Part shown: positions 18,093 through 27,358 of the stretch, one piece after another
Numbering within the stretch: position 1 is the stretch's first letter
Layout of the letters: the number at the start of each line of letters is the position of its first letter
Source of the DNA: Pseudomonadota bacterium
Lineage (GTDB): Bacteria > Pseudomonadota > Alphaproteobacteria > Acetobacterales > Acetobacteraceae
Reading direction: 5' to 3'
Length of the DNA stretch: 64,000 bases
Assembly: GCA_018240405.1 (NCBI GenBank)
Contig: JAFEFW010000621.1
Location: 39,690-103,689, forward strand
The notes under the pieces: model-generated
Database searches by the model: none
What the model was told of the DNA's origin: nothing
The model's input: only the letters and a program-made list of their open reading frames with translations
Program-made: the position numbers and the translations under genes

Positions 18093-19697
18093 TCAGGCCT
18101 CCTGCGGGTGAAAGTAGTGGGCGAAAACCTGGTAGCAGTCGTGGGTCGGAGCACGCTTGATGTAACGCGCCTGGTGCTTGACGTAGCCGCGGATGAGGTC
18201 GTCCCGGCGCGAGGTCTGGTTGTGGCGGAACTCCTCCAGTTCGGTTGCGCAATTCCGCATCACATGCGGATCGTTCTGCCAGTGGCAGGCCGCGTAGGTG
18301 ATCGTGTCGAGCAGGTTATGGCGTTCGGTCGTCCGCTCCAGGTAGGAGTCGACCAGTGCGGCGGAGCGTGGCGCGTCCTGCGCCAGCACATGCTCCTTGA
18401 TGACCGGCAGCATGCGGTCCACCGCGATGCCGTCCGCCCAGCCGCGATAGACGTGGCGTGATTCCAGCGCCGATGCGGGGTCGCGCGGATAGATGGCGTT
18501 CGACCGGATGGTGTCGTTCATGAACCGCGCGCCCATGAACACGGCCTTGACCTGGTGCGGATTGTCGAAGTTGCGGATCCAGGACTGCACGACATTCATG
18601 TAGTCCAGCGCATGAGTCGGGTGCAGGAAGGCGCTCGGATGTTCCAGCACGTCCATGAAATAGCGCTGGAAGCAGACGATCACCGCGTCGCCGACATCCA
18701 GCAGTCCGGCACCGCGCTTGAAGAAAGCCATCAGCGTGGCATTGACTTCCAAGGGCCCGCCCCAGACCAGCACCTCGGTCAGCTTGTCGAGTTCACGCTC
18801 CGTCAGCGGCGCACTCGATCGTTTCGGAATAGCCGCTTGGTCGGGCAATTCCATGCGGCAGATCGTGCTGATTTCGGTCCACAGGCCGTAGAGCCGCGGC
18901 GAGCAGCCCAGATCCGGAACGACGGTGTAGAACAGCTCGTGCGAATTCTCCCAGCCGAGGTAATCGGCAATGTCGACCAGCGCCCGCGCGCGCAGGGCCT
19001 TGTGGCCGATGTTCTGGTAACCGCCGCGGTTGATGATGGTGTCCTGCAGGTCGATGATGCCGGCGAACAGGATGGCGTCCTTCAGCTTCTGCCGGGCAGA
19101 CGGATCGTTGGCCAAACCCAGGAACAGCCCGTAGGCCTCGGCTTTCTGACCCTCGGCGATGGCCCAGTTCATGCGGCCCAGGCGATCATCGACGGAGCCG
19201 TCCGTGATCGGTGCGTGGTCTTCAAAGTAGATTTTCGGCGGATCCCAGGAGGGACCGTCGAACCGGTTCACATGCTCATCCGGGCCGGGGAACTTGCGGT
19301 TACACTGCTCCGCATCCCGTGCGTAATGGCCGGGGAATTCGCAGACCACCTGCTCCCACACGTTCAGGCCTTGCGGCACGTACCACACGGCCTGGATGTT
19401 CGGCAGGACACCGCGTGTGCCGCCCAGTTCGTTCATCAGCGAAATGGCGCCGCGCCAACCCAGGATCGTGTGGTCGTAATTCACGCCCCGCAGCTCGCCG
19501 TTCGGCAGGCGCATCAGGTGCGAGGGTACCTGGACGAACGGTGCCGCGGCTGCGATCGTTTCCTTGATCATCGCCTTCAGCGGCCGGTTTTCCTCAGTCA
19601 TCAGACGACAGAAGGTCGCAGTCGCCTCGCGGTAGCGGACTTCCCGGATCTCATCCCGCAACCGCTCGACGGAGGCTGCGCCGTACACCATGTCCAT
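18093..19697 (-). CDS. Unrecognised His-rich 534-aa protein
   Basis: I cannot assign this large soluble protein to a named family. It begins MDMVYGAASVERLRDEIREV after AGGGGAA and contains many histidines: VNYDHTILGW, CEFPGHYARD, YQNIGHKALRARAL, WENSHELFY, LHPTHALDYM and a C-terminal cluster ending HDCYQVFAHYFHPQEA. The spaced His and acidic residues in predicted helices would suit a metal- or heme-dependent oxidoreductase, loosely recalling questin-oxidase-like proteins, but this is only an impression. It lies inside a CoA-dependent catabolic cluster, 3 bp from its small partner, and has its own upstream region with an FNR/FixK-type palindrome. Confidence 0.75.
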   Translation of the reverse strand: MDMVYGAASVERLRDEIREVRYREATATFCRLMTEENRPLKAMIKETIAAAAPFVQVPSHLMRLPNGELRGVNYDHTILGWRGAISLMNELGGTRGVLPNIQAVWYVPQGLNVWEQVVCEFPGHYARDAEQCNRKFPGPDEHVNRFDGPSWDPPKIYFEDHAPITDGSVDDRLGRMNWAIAEGQKAEAYGLFLGLANDPSARQKLKDAILFAGIIDLQDTIINRGGYQNIGHKALRARALVDIADYLGWENSHELFYTVVPDLGCSPRLYGLWTEISTICRMELPDQAAIPKRSSAPLTERELDKLTEVLVWGGPLEVNATLMAFFKRGAGLLDVGDAVIVCFQRYFMDVLEHPSAFLHPTHALDYMNVVQSWIRNFDNPHQVKAVFMGARFMNDTIRSNAIYPRDPASALESRHVYRGWADGIAVDRMLPVIKEHVLAQDAPRSAALVDSYLERTTERHNLLDTITYAACHWQNDPHVMRNCATELEEFRHNQTSRRDDLIRGYVKHQARYIKRAPTHDCYQVFAHYFHPQEA

Positions 19698-19777
19698 GGA
19701 CGTTCCCCTTTGCTCGCGCCCCGGTGCGTGCAGGGCGCGTCCCATTGGGCAGCTTGGCGGTGGGCCAGGGCATGTCC

Positions 19778-19791
19778 TTGATCCAGATCAA
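19778..19791. promoter_or_regulatory. Perfect FNR/FixK-type binding site (TTGATCCAGATCAA)
   Basis: The site matches the FNR-family consensus TTGAT-N4-ATCAA exactly, and the symmetry extends to CCTTGAT/ATCAAGG (19776-19793). It sits in the 150-bp gap between the stop of the CoA-transferase gene and the start of the 534-aa gene, centred about 87 bp upstream of that start. I see no convincing -10 element, so activation or repression cannot be decided. The inference is oxygen- or nitric-oxide-responsive control of the unknown gene pair. Confidence 0.7.
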
Positions 19792-19847
19792 GGCCACCAC
19801 GCCCGACCGTCGTCGCGCGGTTCTGGGAACGATAACCATTGGATTGG

Positions 19848-21056
19848 CTATGTTTCGACGACTGCGATCTTGCGGGCGAGCAGGTCATCAATGGCCGCCT
19901 CGTCCAGCCCGGACTCGGCCAGGATCTCCCGGGTGTGTTGCCCGATCCGTGGCGCGAACCTTCCGCCAACCGGCGGCTTCGTTTCGGACCACGTGCTGGG
20001 CTCGCGCATGACGCGGATGCGGCCTTCGGTCGGATGCTCCTCCCAGCGGAAGAACCCGATATCGGTCAGATGCGGGTCCTGCATCAGCGATTCCAGCGTG
20101 TGCGGCCGCATGCAGGGGATGTCCGCGTCGTGCAGCAGTGCCAGCCATTCCTCCGTCGTGCGGTGCTGCAACTCGTCACCGATCATTTCGTACAGCGAGT
20201 CGATATTGGCGGTGCGCGACGTAATGGTGGCGAAGCGCGGGTCCTCGTCCAGCAGATGGCCCTTGCCGATTGCCTCAAAGAAGCGTCGCCACTGGCCGTC
20301 ATTGTAGGGCAGCACCGCGAGGTAGCCGTCCTTGGTGGCATAGGGCCGGCGAGCCTGCGACAGGGTCCGCTTGTAGCCGGCCTCGCTGGTCGGCGGATCG
20401 AAGGTCTGGCCCTGCATGTGCTCTGACAGCACAAACTGCGCCATGGTTTCGAACATTGGCACTTCGATCATCTGGCCAATGCCGGTCCGCTCCTTCGCCA
20501 GCAATCCCGCCAGCAGCGCATTGGCCGCGGCGCCGCCGACGATGCGGTCGATCGCCGCCATCGGAATGAAGCGCGGCTGACCGGTCGACCGCTGCAGCAG
20601 CGTCGGGATGGCCGAGGCCGCCTGGATCAGATCGTCATAGGCCGGCCGCCCGGCATAGCGCCCGCCGCTACCGTAGCCGACCATCGACAGGTAGACGATC
20701 TTCGGATTGACCTTGCGCACGGACTCGTAATCAAGCCCGAGCCGCGCCAGCGCCGCCTGGCGGATGTTGGAGGCAAACGCGTCGACGTTCGCTGCCAGGC
20801 GGAGGATGGCGTCGCGTGCCTCGGGCTGCTTCAGGTCGATGCAGATGCTGCGCTTGCCCTTGGCATTGTGCTGGAACGTTCCGCTCATGCCGCGGCTTTT
20901 CGGCACGCCGACGTGCCGGGAGGAGTCGCCGCCGGGCGCCTCCACCTTGATCACGTCGGCGCCGTAGTCGGCGATGATACGCGTGCACCACGGGCCCATC
21001 TGCACCGTGGTCAGGTCAAGAAGGCGGATACCCGCCAGTGGTCCACCGGTCATCAT
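19848..21056 (-). CDS. CaiB/BaiF family CoA transferase
   Basis: This 402-aa class III CoA transferase has the N-terminal GIRLLDLTTVQMGPWCTRII segment, DYGADVIKVEAPGGD, and the catalytic Asp in RPAYDDLIQAAS. It should move CoA between acyl groups, activating a carboxylic acid for the acyl-CoA dehydrogenases encoded downstream. It begins 6 bp after the GMC oxidoreductase gene, so oxidation to an acid and CoA activation may be successive steps. Confidence 0.92.
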   Translation of the reverse strand: MMTGGPLAGIRLLDLTTVQMGPWCTRIIADYGADVIKVEAPGGDSSRHVGVPKSRGMSGTFQHNAKGKRSICIDLKQPEARDAILRLAANVDAFASNIRQAALARLGLDYESVRKVNPKIVYLSMVGYGSGGRYAGRPAYDDLIQAASAIPTLLQRSTGQPRFIPMAAIDRIVGGAAANALLAGLLAKERTGIGQMIEVPMFETMAQFVLSEHMQGQTFDPPTSEAGYKRTLSQARRPYATKDGYLAVLPYNDGQWRRFFEAIGKGHLLDEDPRFATITSRTANIDSLYEMIGDELQHRTTEEWLALLHDADIPCMRPHTLESLMQDPHLTDIGFFRWEEHPTEGRIRVMREPSTWSETKPPVGGRFAPRIGQHTREILAESGLDEAAIDDLLARKIAVVET

Positions 21057-21062
21057 CCAGCC

Positions 21063-22661
21063 TCAGTCGAACAGCGTCGCGAGGCGCTGCTTGATGTTGT
21101 CTGCAACATACAGCGCCAGCGCACCAATGGTGCGCGTCGGGTTCAAGCCGGCGGAGGTGACGAAGATGCTGCCGTCGACAACGAACAAGTTCTTCACGTC
21201 GTGGCTGCGGCCCCATTCGTTCACCACCGAGCGTTCCGGGTCGGTGCCCATGCGCGCGGTGCCCATGAGGTGCCAGCCGCCCTCGGCGATCGGCGATTCA
21301 TAGCCGATGTCCCAGGCGCCGGCCGACTTCAGGATATCGGTGGCGCGGTCCACCGCATGCGCCAGCATCTTCTTGCTGTTGTCGCTGAGGCGATAGTTGA
21401 TCTTCGGCGCGGGTATGCCGTTGCTGTCCTTCAGCACCGGGTCCAGCGTCACCCGGTTATGCTCCTCGGGCAGGTCTTCACAGATACCGACCATGCCGCA
21501 GCGATGGCGGAACAAGCGGCGATATTCGTCGTGGTGACCGGCGCCCCAGGGCAGGCGGCCATTCGCCATACCCTGGACAGCCGCCGCCACCTGGTTCTGG
21601 CCGCGGGAGAATTCGAAAATGTAGCCACGGACGAAGCCGCGCGACAGGTCGGTCTCGTAGAACTGGTGGCTCCAGATGCAGTTGCCGGGGCCTTTGTTGC
21701 CGTCCAGTTCCTCATCGAAATAGCCCCAGATGCGGGCATAGGGATGGAACATCAGGTTCTTGCCGACCAGGCCACTGGAATTGGCGATGCCGTTGGGGAA
21801 TTTTCCGGACACCGAGTTCAACAGCAGGCGCGGCGTGCCGACGCCGTTGCAGGCGACGATCACCACCTCAGCCGCCTGGAATTTTTCCACGCCCTCTGCG
21901 TCGTAATAGATCACGCCCGAGGCCATGCCATTCGGGCCAACGGTGATCTCGCGCACCCGGCAGCGCGGCCACACCTCCACGCCGGCGCGCATCGCAACCG
22001 GGAGATAGGTGATGTCGCTGCTGGCCTTCGCCCCCTGCGCGCAGCCCGACGTGCAATGCGCCAGGTTGATGCACTTGGCCCTGCCCTCGTAGTCCTCCGA
22101 GGCGATGGCGCTATCGGATGGCCACCAGTGCCAGCCCAGCTTGTTCAGGCCGCGGCCCAGCGCACTCGCGGACCGGCCCAGCGGCAGCGGCGGCATGATG
22201 GCCGGCTTCGGCGGATACGCCGGGTCCCCGGCCAGGCCGGAGACGCCCATCATCCGGTCGTTCTCATCGTAGTACGGCTCCAGCGTCTGGTAGTCGATCG
22301 GCCAGTCATCGGCGACGCCGTCCAGCGTCTTCACGCGGAAATCCGACGGATGGAAGCGGGGAAAATGCCCGGCATAGAGCACCGTGCTGCCGCCGACGCC
22401 GTTGAAATTGGCGACCTGGATGTCCGATTCGGCGCCATTGATCGGATAGTCCGTTTCGCGGCGGCGCCGGTTCGGGTTGTGGTGCATGTCCGACAGTTGC
22501 CGCGCCTCCCAGTCGCGCCCGGACGTCGGGTATTGCGAGGGAGTCTGCCAATCCCCCTGCTCCATGCAGACGATTCGCATCTTCGTCTCGGCCAGGCTCC
22601 ATGCCACCGCCGCACCCGAGGCGCCTGTGCCAATGATCAGAACGTCGACGGGTGCGGACAT
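21063..22661 (-). CDS. GMC family FAD-dependent oxidoreductase
   Basis: This 532-aa flavoprotein has the dinucleotide-binding motif DVLIIGTGASGAAVAW at its N-terminus, NFNGVGGSTVLYAG (the second GMC signature), a C-terminal GGWHLMGTARMG and GLNPTRTIGALAL. The family oxidises alcohols. I took the ATG at 22661 because it directly precedes the Rossmann strand; an ATG 20 codons upstream lacks conserved sequence. A segment AKCINLAHCTSGCAQGAK is Cys-rich, as in soluble gluconate-dehydrogenase-like GMC enzymes. It is followed after 6 bp by the CoA transferase gene. Confidence 0.9.
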   Translation of the reverse strand: MSAPVDVLIIGTGASGAAVAWSLAETKMRIVCMEQGDWQTPSQYPTSGRDWEARQLSDMHHNPNRRRRETDYPINGAESDIQVANFNGVGGSTVLYAGHFPRFHPSDFRVKTLDGVADDWPIDYQTLEPYYDENDRMMGVSGLAGDPAYPPKPAIMPPLPLGRSASALGRGLNKLGWHWWPSDSAIASEDYEGRAKCINLAHCTSGCAQGAKASSDITYLPVAMRAGVEVWPRCRVREITVGPNGMASGVIYYDAEGVEKFQAAEVVIVACNGVGTPRLLLNSVSGKFPNGIANSSGLVGKNLMFHPYARIWGYFDEELDGNKGPGNCIWSHQFYETDLSRGFVRGYIFEFSRGQNQVAAAVQGMANGRLPWGAGHHDEYRRLFRHRCGMVGICEDLPEEHNRVTLDPVLKDSNGIPAPKINYRLSDNSKKMLAHAVDRATDILKSAGAWDIGYESPIAEGGWHLMGTARMGTDPERSVVNEWGRSHDVKNLFVVDGSIFVTSAGLNPTRTIGALALYVADNIKQRLATLFD

Positions 22662-22735
22662 GGGGACGTTTCCCTGGTGTGGTTTATCCGGTAGTCCATG
22701 CCGCACGCCGACGCCTGTCAACAGGCCCGATACCG

Positions 22736-23548
22736 TCAGTTGCCGCGTTCGAAGCCCGGCCGCGGGACCAGGCTCATGAGCATCGAGGCGAATCCGCCAT
22801 CAACGACGATCTCCTGTCCGTTCACGTAGCCGGCACGGTCGCTGGCGAGGAACAGCGCCACCTGCGCCATGTCCTCCGGCGTCGCCACCCGGCCCAGCGG
22901 CACGGTGGCGTTACGGCGCTCCAGTACCTTCGGATCCTGGTAGAACGCCTCGCTCATCGGCGTGCGCACCATGCCGGGGCTGACGACGTTGCTGCGAATG
23001 CCGTGCGGCCCCCACTCCACCGCGAGTTGTCGCGACATCATCGCCACGCCGGCCTTACTGACGCTGTAGGCGCCGGAAAACGCCTGCGCATTGCTCGCGG
23101 CGATCGAGGCGGTGTGCACGATGGCGCCGCGCCGCCGCTCGATCATCGCCTTGCCGAAGGCCTGCGCGCACAGCAGGTAGCCGGTCAGGTTGACCGCCAG
23201 CACGAGATTCCAGTCCTCCAGCGTCACCGTCGCCAGACCGCCGGGGCGCAGCACGCCTGCATTGTTGATCAGGATATCGCACGGGCCGATTGCCTGCGCG
23301 GCGCGCTCTGCCGCGGCGACGCTGTCGGCATCGGCGATGTTGCATTCCAGCGCCAGCACCTTCGCCCCGGTCGGCCGCAGCGCCGCCTCCGTTGCCCGGC
23401 AGTTCTCCAGGTTGGTGTCGAGCAGGACCAGCGAGGCGCCGGCCTCCGCCATGCCAAGAGCGACGGCGCGACCGATGCCACCGCCGGCGCCCGTCACGAC
23501 GCAGACCCGCCCCTGCAGGCCGAGCCAATGATTGTCCTGATGCGCCAT
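22736..23548 (-). CDS. SDR family NAD(P)-dependent oxidoreductase
   Basis: This 270-aa classical SDR has VTGAGGGIGRAVAL, NNAGV, SIAASN and the catalytic YSVSK. AGGAGG lies at ideal distance before the ATG at 23548, which rejects a longer start at 23734. It is the first gene of the minus-strand catabolic cluster and diverges from a solute-binding protein gene, with a 228-bp shared upstream region that should hold the main promoters. Confidence 0.92.
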   Translation of the reverse strand: MAHQDNHWLGLQGRVCVVTGAGGGIGRAVALGMAEAGASLVLLDTNLENCRATEAALRPTGAKVLALECNIADADSVAAAERAAQAIGPCDILINNAGVLRPGGLATVTLEDWNLVLAVNLTGYLLCAQAFGKAMIERRRGAIVHTASIAASNAQAFSGAYSVSKAGVAMMSRQLAVEWGPHGIRSNVVSPGMVRTPMSEAFYQDPKVLERRNATVPLGRVATPEDMAQVALFLASDRAGYVNGQEIVVDGGFASMLMSLVPRPGFERGN

Positions 23549-23776
23549 TGTGCGCTTCCTCCTGTATGGTGAAGCGGTCTTCGGCGACAGCACGTGGAGC
23601 GTCAAGCGCGAGCGTCCGCCGCGACCACTTCGTGGCCGGTCAGAGCACGATGATTTCGGTTGCCGTGTGACACTGGCAGCGCGCATTGTGCACATCGGCC
23701 GGGCAAAGAGTCGGCCGACAGGGAAAAGCTTCACAAAACGACGCGTAACAGCGATCGATCACAGGGAGAACGAAAC

Positions 23777-24991
23777 ATGATCACACGCCGCAAGGCTGTG
23801 GTCGCGGGGCTTGCCGCCGCGACCATGGGACGGGCTGTACGCGCCTATGCCGCGGACCCGCCCGGCGTCACCGCGACTGAAATCAAGATCGGCAACACCA
23901 TGCCGTATAGTGGTCCGGCCTCATCCTACAGCGTCATCGGGCGCACCGAGTCGGCCTTCTTCAACATGGTGAACGACCAGGGCGGCGTTGGCGGCCGCAA
24001 AGTTAATTTCATTTCGCTGGATGACGGCTACAGCCCGCCAAAGACCGTCGAGCAGGTGCGCAAACTGGTCGAGGAGGATCAGGTCGCGTTCTGCTTCCAG
24101 AACCTTGGCACGCCGTGCAATTCCGCAATTGCCAGCTACATGACCACCAAGAAGATCCCGCATCTGTTCATCGGCTCCGGCGCCAGCAAATGGAGTGACG
24201 TGAAGAAGTATCCGTGGACGATGGGCTGGCAGCCGAGTTACCGAACGGAAGCGCAGATCTACACCAAGCACATCCTGCAGACAATCAAGGACCCCAAGTT
24301 GGCGATTCTTTACCAGAACGATGACTTTGGAAAGGACTATCCGATCGGCGTGCGCGATGCGCTGGGCAATGACTGGGACAAGTATGTCGTCCGCAACATC
24401 AGTTACGAACCAACCGATGCGACGATCGACTCGCAGATCGCCGACATGAAGAACAGTGGCGCGAATGTCATCCTGGTTGCTGCGATTCCCAAATTTGCCG
24501 CGCAGGCGATCGGCCGGGTGCATTCGCTGACCTGGAAGCCGACTTTCTACATGAGCAACGTCGCCATTTCAGTCGGAACGGTCATGAATCCGGCCGGACC
24601 GGAGAAGGCGATCGGCATGCTGAGTTCGCAGTACCTGAAGGACCCGACCGATCCGGCCTGGGCGGACGATCCGCACATGAAGACGTGGCGGGCGTTCATG
24701 GCGAAATACAATCCCAGTGGCGACACCACCGACGCAGCGACGGCCTTCGCCTATGGCATTAGCCATACAATGCTGCAGGTGCTGAAGCAGTGCGACGGCG
24801 ACTTCACCAGGGCAAACATCATGCGGCAGGCCGAAAACCTGCGCGACTACGTGAACCCGATGACGCTGCCGGGCATCACCATCAACACTGGCCCGACAGA
24901 CCACCGGCCAATCAAGGCGATGCAGATGCAGCGCTGGGACGGCAAGACCTGGGTGCGCTTCGGCGACTTGATTGAAGGCGCAAGCGTGTAG
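23777..24991 (+). CDS. ABC transporter substrate-binding protein (Leu/Ile/Val-type)
   Basis: This 404-aa exported protein begins MITRRKAVVAGLAAATMG (twin-arginine-like) and continues VTATEIKIGNTMPYSGPAS, the hallmark of LivJ/HBP-type binding proteins. AGGGAGAA precedes the ATG at 23777. It faces away from the catabolic cluster and shares its regulatory gap, so it probably binds the cluster's substrate. No permease genes are adjacent. Confidence 0.9.
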   Translation: MITRRKAVVAGLAAATMGRAVRAYAADPPGVTATEIKIGNTMPYSGPASSYSVIGRTESAFFNMVNDQGGVGGRKVNFISLDDGYSPPKTVEQVRKLVEEDQVAFCFQNLGTPCNSAIASYMTTKKIPHLFIGSGASKWSDVKKYPWTMGWQPSYRTEAQIYTKHILQTIKDPKLAILYQNDDFGKDYPIGVRDALGNDWDKYVVRNISYEPTDATIDSQIADMKNSGANVILVAAIPKFAAQAIGRVHSLTWKPTFYMSNVAISVGTVMNPAGPEKAIGMLSSQYLKDPTDPAWADDPHMKTWRAFMAKYNPSGDTTDAATAFAYGISHTMLQVLKQCDGDFTRANIMRQAENLRDYVNPMTLPGITINTGPTDHRPIKAMQMQRWDGKTWVRFGDLIEGASV

Positions 24992-25009
24992 CAACCGGAT
25001 GGACTGGTT

Positions 25010-25042
25010 CGGCGCCGGTGCGCTCGCGGTGGACCGGCGCCG
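25010..25042. terminator. Hairpin between convergent genes, probable bidirectional terminator
   Basis: CGGCGCCGGT and ACCGGCGCCG form a perfect 10-bp inverted repeat with a 13-base loop between the plus-strand solute-binding gene and the minus-strand DUF2235 gene. T-runs are short on both sides, so termination strength is uncertain. Confidence 0.55.
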
Positions 25043-25051
25043 CCTTGCCTG

Positions 25052-27304
25052 TCATTGCGTGCTATCCTTCTTCTCCTTAATCAGGGTGATGACAATGTCA
25101 GCGGAGCCGCGGTTGTTCTGGTAGAATTCGTTCGTGAAGCCGTTCCACCACAGCACGACGTCATTGACCCAGATCCGGACGGTGCCATCCGCCCGCGGCA
25201 CCAGCGTCGCCACAAAGCGACTTCCCTCCGGGTAAAACTCGAGCGGCTGCACATGCCGGATGCCATCGCTGGACTCGATGGTGACAAACGGCTGAAACCA
25301 GCGCCCCGACAAGGACCGCCGCACCGGCAGCGCCAGGTAACCGACGAGCCATTTGAAACGGGACGACTCAAACCCCTCGGGGCCGGTCGCAATCGTGCTG
25401 TCCAGCCAGTCTTCCTGGATCATCAGCCGGACGCTGTAGGTGTTGCCCGCTTTGACGGCTTCCTGGCCTTTCCAACACAGCATTGCCGTGGCGAACTGCT
25501 TCGCATCGTCGCGCGGCGGGTCCAGCTTGCAGAACCGATCGTTCGACTCGGCGGTGGCAATGGCCTGCCGTGCGACCGGAACCGCAACGATGAGCAAACC
25601 GCCCAGCAGTCCGAACAGCAGCACCCCAACGCCAAACAGGTTCGGCAGGGCCTGCCATTTCAACCAGCGTATCGTGGACAGGTAGGCATGATTGGTCCGG
25701 ATTCGACGGACAAGCCCGCCGGCGCCATCGGTGCGCGGCGCACGGCCACCACGGAACGGCGCCAGTACCGCCCACATGAGATCATGGATTCGCTGCTGCT
25801 GGCTGGCGCCACGCAGCAACAGCAGCGTCAGGGCCGCCACCAGCAGAAGCGTTGCGCCGGGATGGGTGGCAAACGCGTCGGTCCAGAACGACAGCCCGAA
25901 TGGCAGGAAGCCGCCAAGGCCTCGGATCAACGGCGAGATTGAACAATACCATGCCGTGCAGGCGCCGGCCTCCGGCCCGCTCCCCCAGAACGGCATCGTT
26001 GCAAGGACAGCAGAGACGAAAACTGTCAGGAAATAGTTGATCCTTTTACGCCAGATTTCGTCCCACACCTGCGCCTGCCCGTCCATGCGCACGCGCCGCT
26101 GCTCCGGGCTTTCCTGCATCGCGGCCACCGATCCGTCGGGCTGCAGGACCTGGAACGACCCGGGCAGGACAACGGGGGCGTAGCGTTCCACGGATGTGGT
26201 GAGTCGTTGCATCACACTGTGATGCAGGATGACCGACTTCAGATGCGCTTTGGCCTTGCGGCTCGGATTGCGCATTGCCACAGTCTCGGGATCGTCCGGC
26301 AAAAGGAACGCCGACAGGCGGCGCGGCTGGTAGCGATAGTAACCGGACATCCCCTTGCGAGAATCGTGAATTGGCGCGGACGCGCTGGGCGGCGGCGCAA
26401 AACGATCCGACGCATTGGGCAGGAAGCGCAGACCAACGGCCGCGGCCTCCTGCATCATCCAGGCAAGAGGTTGATGCGATAATGCATCATCTGGATAGCC
26501 GCCGCCGACATCGGCATGCATACCAGCAAACCACACCTGCTTGATCCGTTCCGGTTCGTGTGACTCGATCTCATCCCATATCACCGGGTGAAACGTGTCG
26601 CGCTCATCGTCCAGGGCCAGCGCATGTCGGGCTGTCGCAACCTTCCGATTGAGCTTTCTGTCAGGCATCGACAGCGGAAACACCCAAAGGTCGATTCCAC
26701 GGGTGAGCTCGGCCAATGGTGTCCCATAGGCAGCGACGGTATCCCATACACCGACGAACGTAACCTGCTCGACCGGCGTCTGGCGGTCCGGGTCGTACTG
26801 GATCTGCTTCCACATCCGGCGCCACACTGCGATGGCTGCATCCCGTACGGGCCGGGCCAGGCGCACAATGATCGGCATGGCGACGACGATGCCGCGGGCC
26901 AGGCGGTAGTGCCGGTAGATGTCGCGAGTTGCGTAGCTCAGCGTCTTTGCGTCGACATCACGCAAGACGCCTTCTCGCGCGATCAGACCGGCAACAATGC
27001 GCGCGGTGAAGGCGCCACGGCTGAAGCCGAAGATGTAGATCTCATCGCCGGGCTCCCAGTGCTCGCAAAGGAACTCGTACAGGTGCAGGACGTTGCGCTT
27101 GAGACCATAGCCGAACGCTCCGCCGAGCAGGGCGAGCGGCCGGAACGCGGAGGTACCAACGCCATCGTTGTAACAGGCGATCTGCGGGATGCTGTCGCCA
27201 TCCCGCGTCAGGTCGAGCGATTGGTAGAGCCGCCAGACGTTTGTCTTGAACAGCTTGGCGGAGCTGTTACCCGTGCCGTCGGAGAGCAGAACGATCCGTT
27301 TCAT
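25052..27304 (-). CDS. DUF2235 (phospholipase-like alpha/beta hydrolase) membrane protein
   Basis: This 750-aa protein opens MKRIVLLSDGTGNSS, the DUF2235 signature. The nucleophile elbow is GFSRGAFTAR with Ser95, and MHADVGGGYPDD provides the usual His/Asp segment. Three hydrophobic stretches follow: YFLTVFVSAVLATMPFWG, TLLLVAALTLLLL and LFGVGVLLFGLLGGLLIV. The catalytic part is therefore joined to a membrane anchor and a C-terminal soluble region. Some DUF2235 proteins are type VI secretion phospholipase effectors, but no VgrG, PAAR or immunity gene is adjacent, so a housekeeping lipid hydrolase is equally likely. Confidence 0.87.
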   Translation of the reverse strand: MKRIVLLSDGTGNSSAKLFKTNVWRLYQSLDLTRDGDSIPQIACYNDGVGTSAFRPLALLGGAFGYGLKRNVLHLYEFLCEHWEPGDEIYIFGFSRGAFTARIVAGLIAREGVLRDVDAKTLSYATRDIYRHYRLARGIVVAMPIIVRLARPVRDAAIAVWRRMWKQIQYDPDRQTPVEQVTFVGVWDTVAAYGTPLAELTRGIDLWVFPLSMPDRKLNRKVATARHALALDDERDTFHPVIWDEIESHEPERIKQVWFAGMHADVGGGYPDDALSHQPLAWMMQEAAAVGLRFLPNASDRFAPPPSASAPIHDSRKGMSGYYRYQPRRLSAFLLPDDPETVAMRNPSRKAKAHLKSVILHHSVMQRLTTSVERYAPVVLPGSFQVLQPDGSVAAMQESPEQRRVRMDGQAQVWDEIWRKRINYFLTVFVSAVLATMPFWGSGPEAGACTAWYCSISPLIRGLGGFLPFGLSFWTDAFATHPGATLLLVAALTLLLLRGASQQQRIHDLMWAVLAPFRGGRAPRTDGAGGLVRRIRTNHAYLSTIRWLKWQALPNLFGVGVLLFGLLGGLLIVAVPVARQAIATAESNDRFCKLDPPRDDAKQFATAMLCWKGQEAVKAGNTYSVRLMIQEDWLDSTIATGPEGFESSRFKWLVGYLALPVRRSLSGRWFQPFVTIESSDGIRHVQPLEFYPEGSRFVATLVPRADGTVRIWVNDVVLWWNGFTNEFYQNNRGSADIVITLIKEKKDSTQ

Positions 27305-27358
27305 CCCCGTGCCTTTCATGCGCTGGCAAACACTGATACCCATGGGGCATGCGACCAC

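Noticed and set aside
20868-22694. 608-codon plus-strand frame opposite the CoA transferase and GMC genes
   Set aside because: It spans two clear genes on the other strand and has shadow composition.
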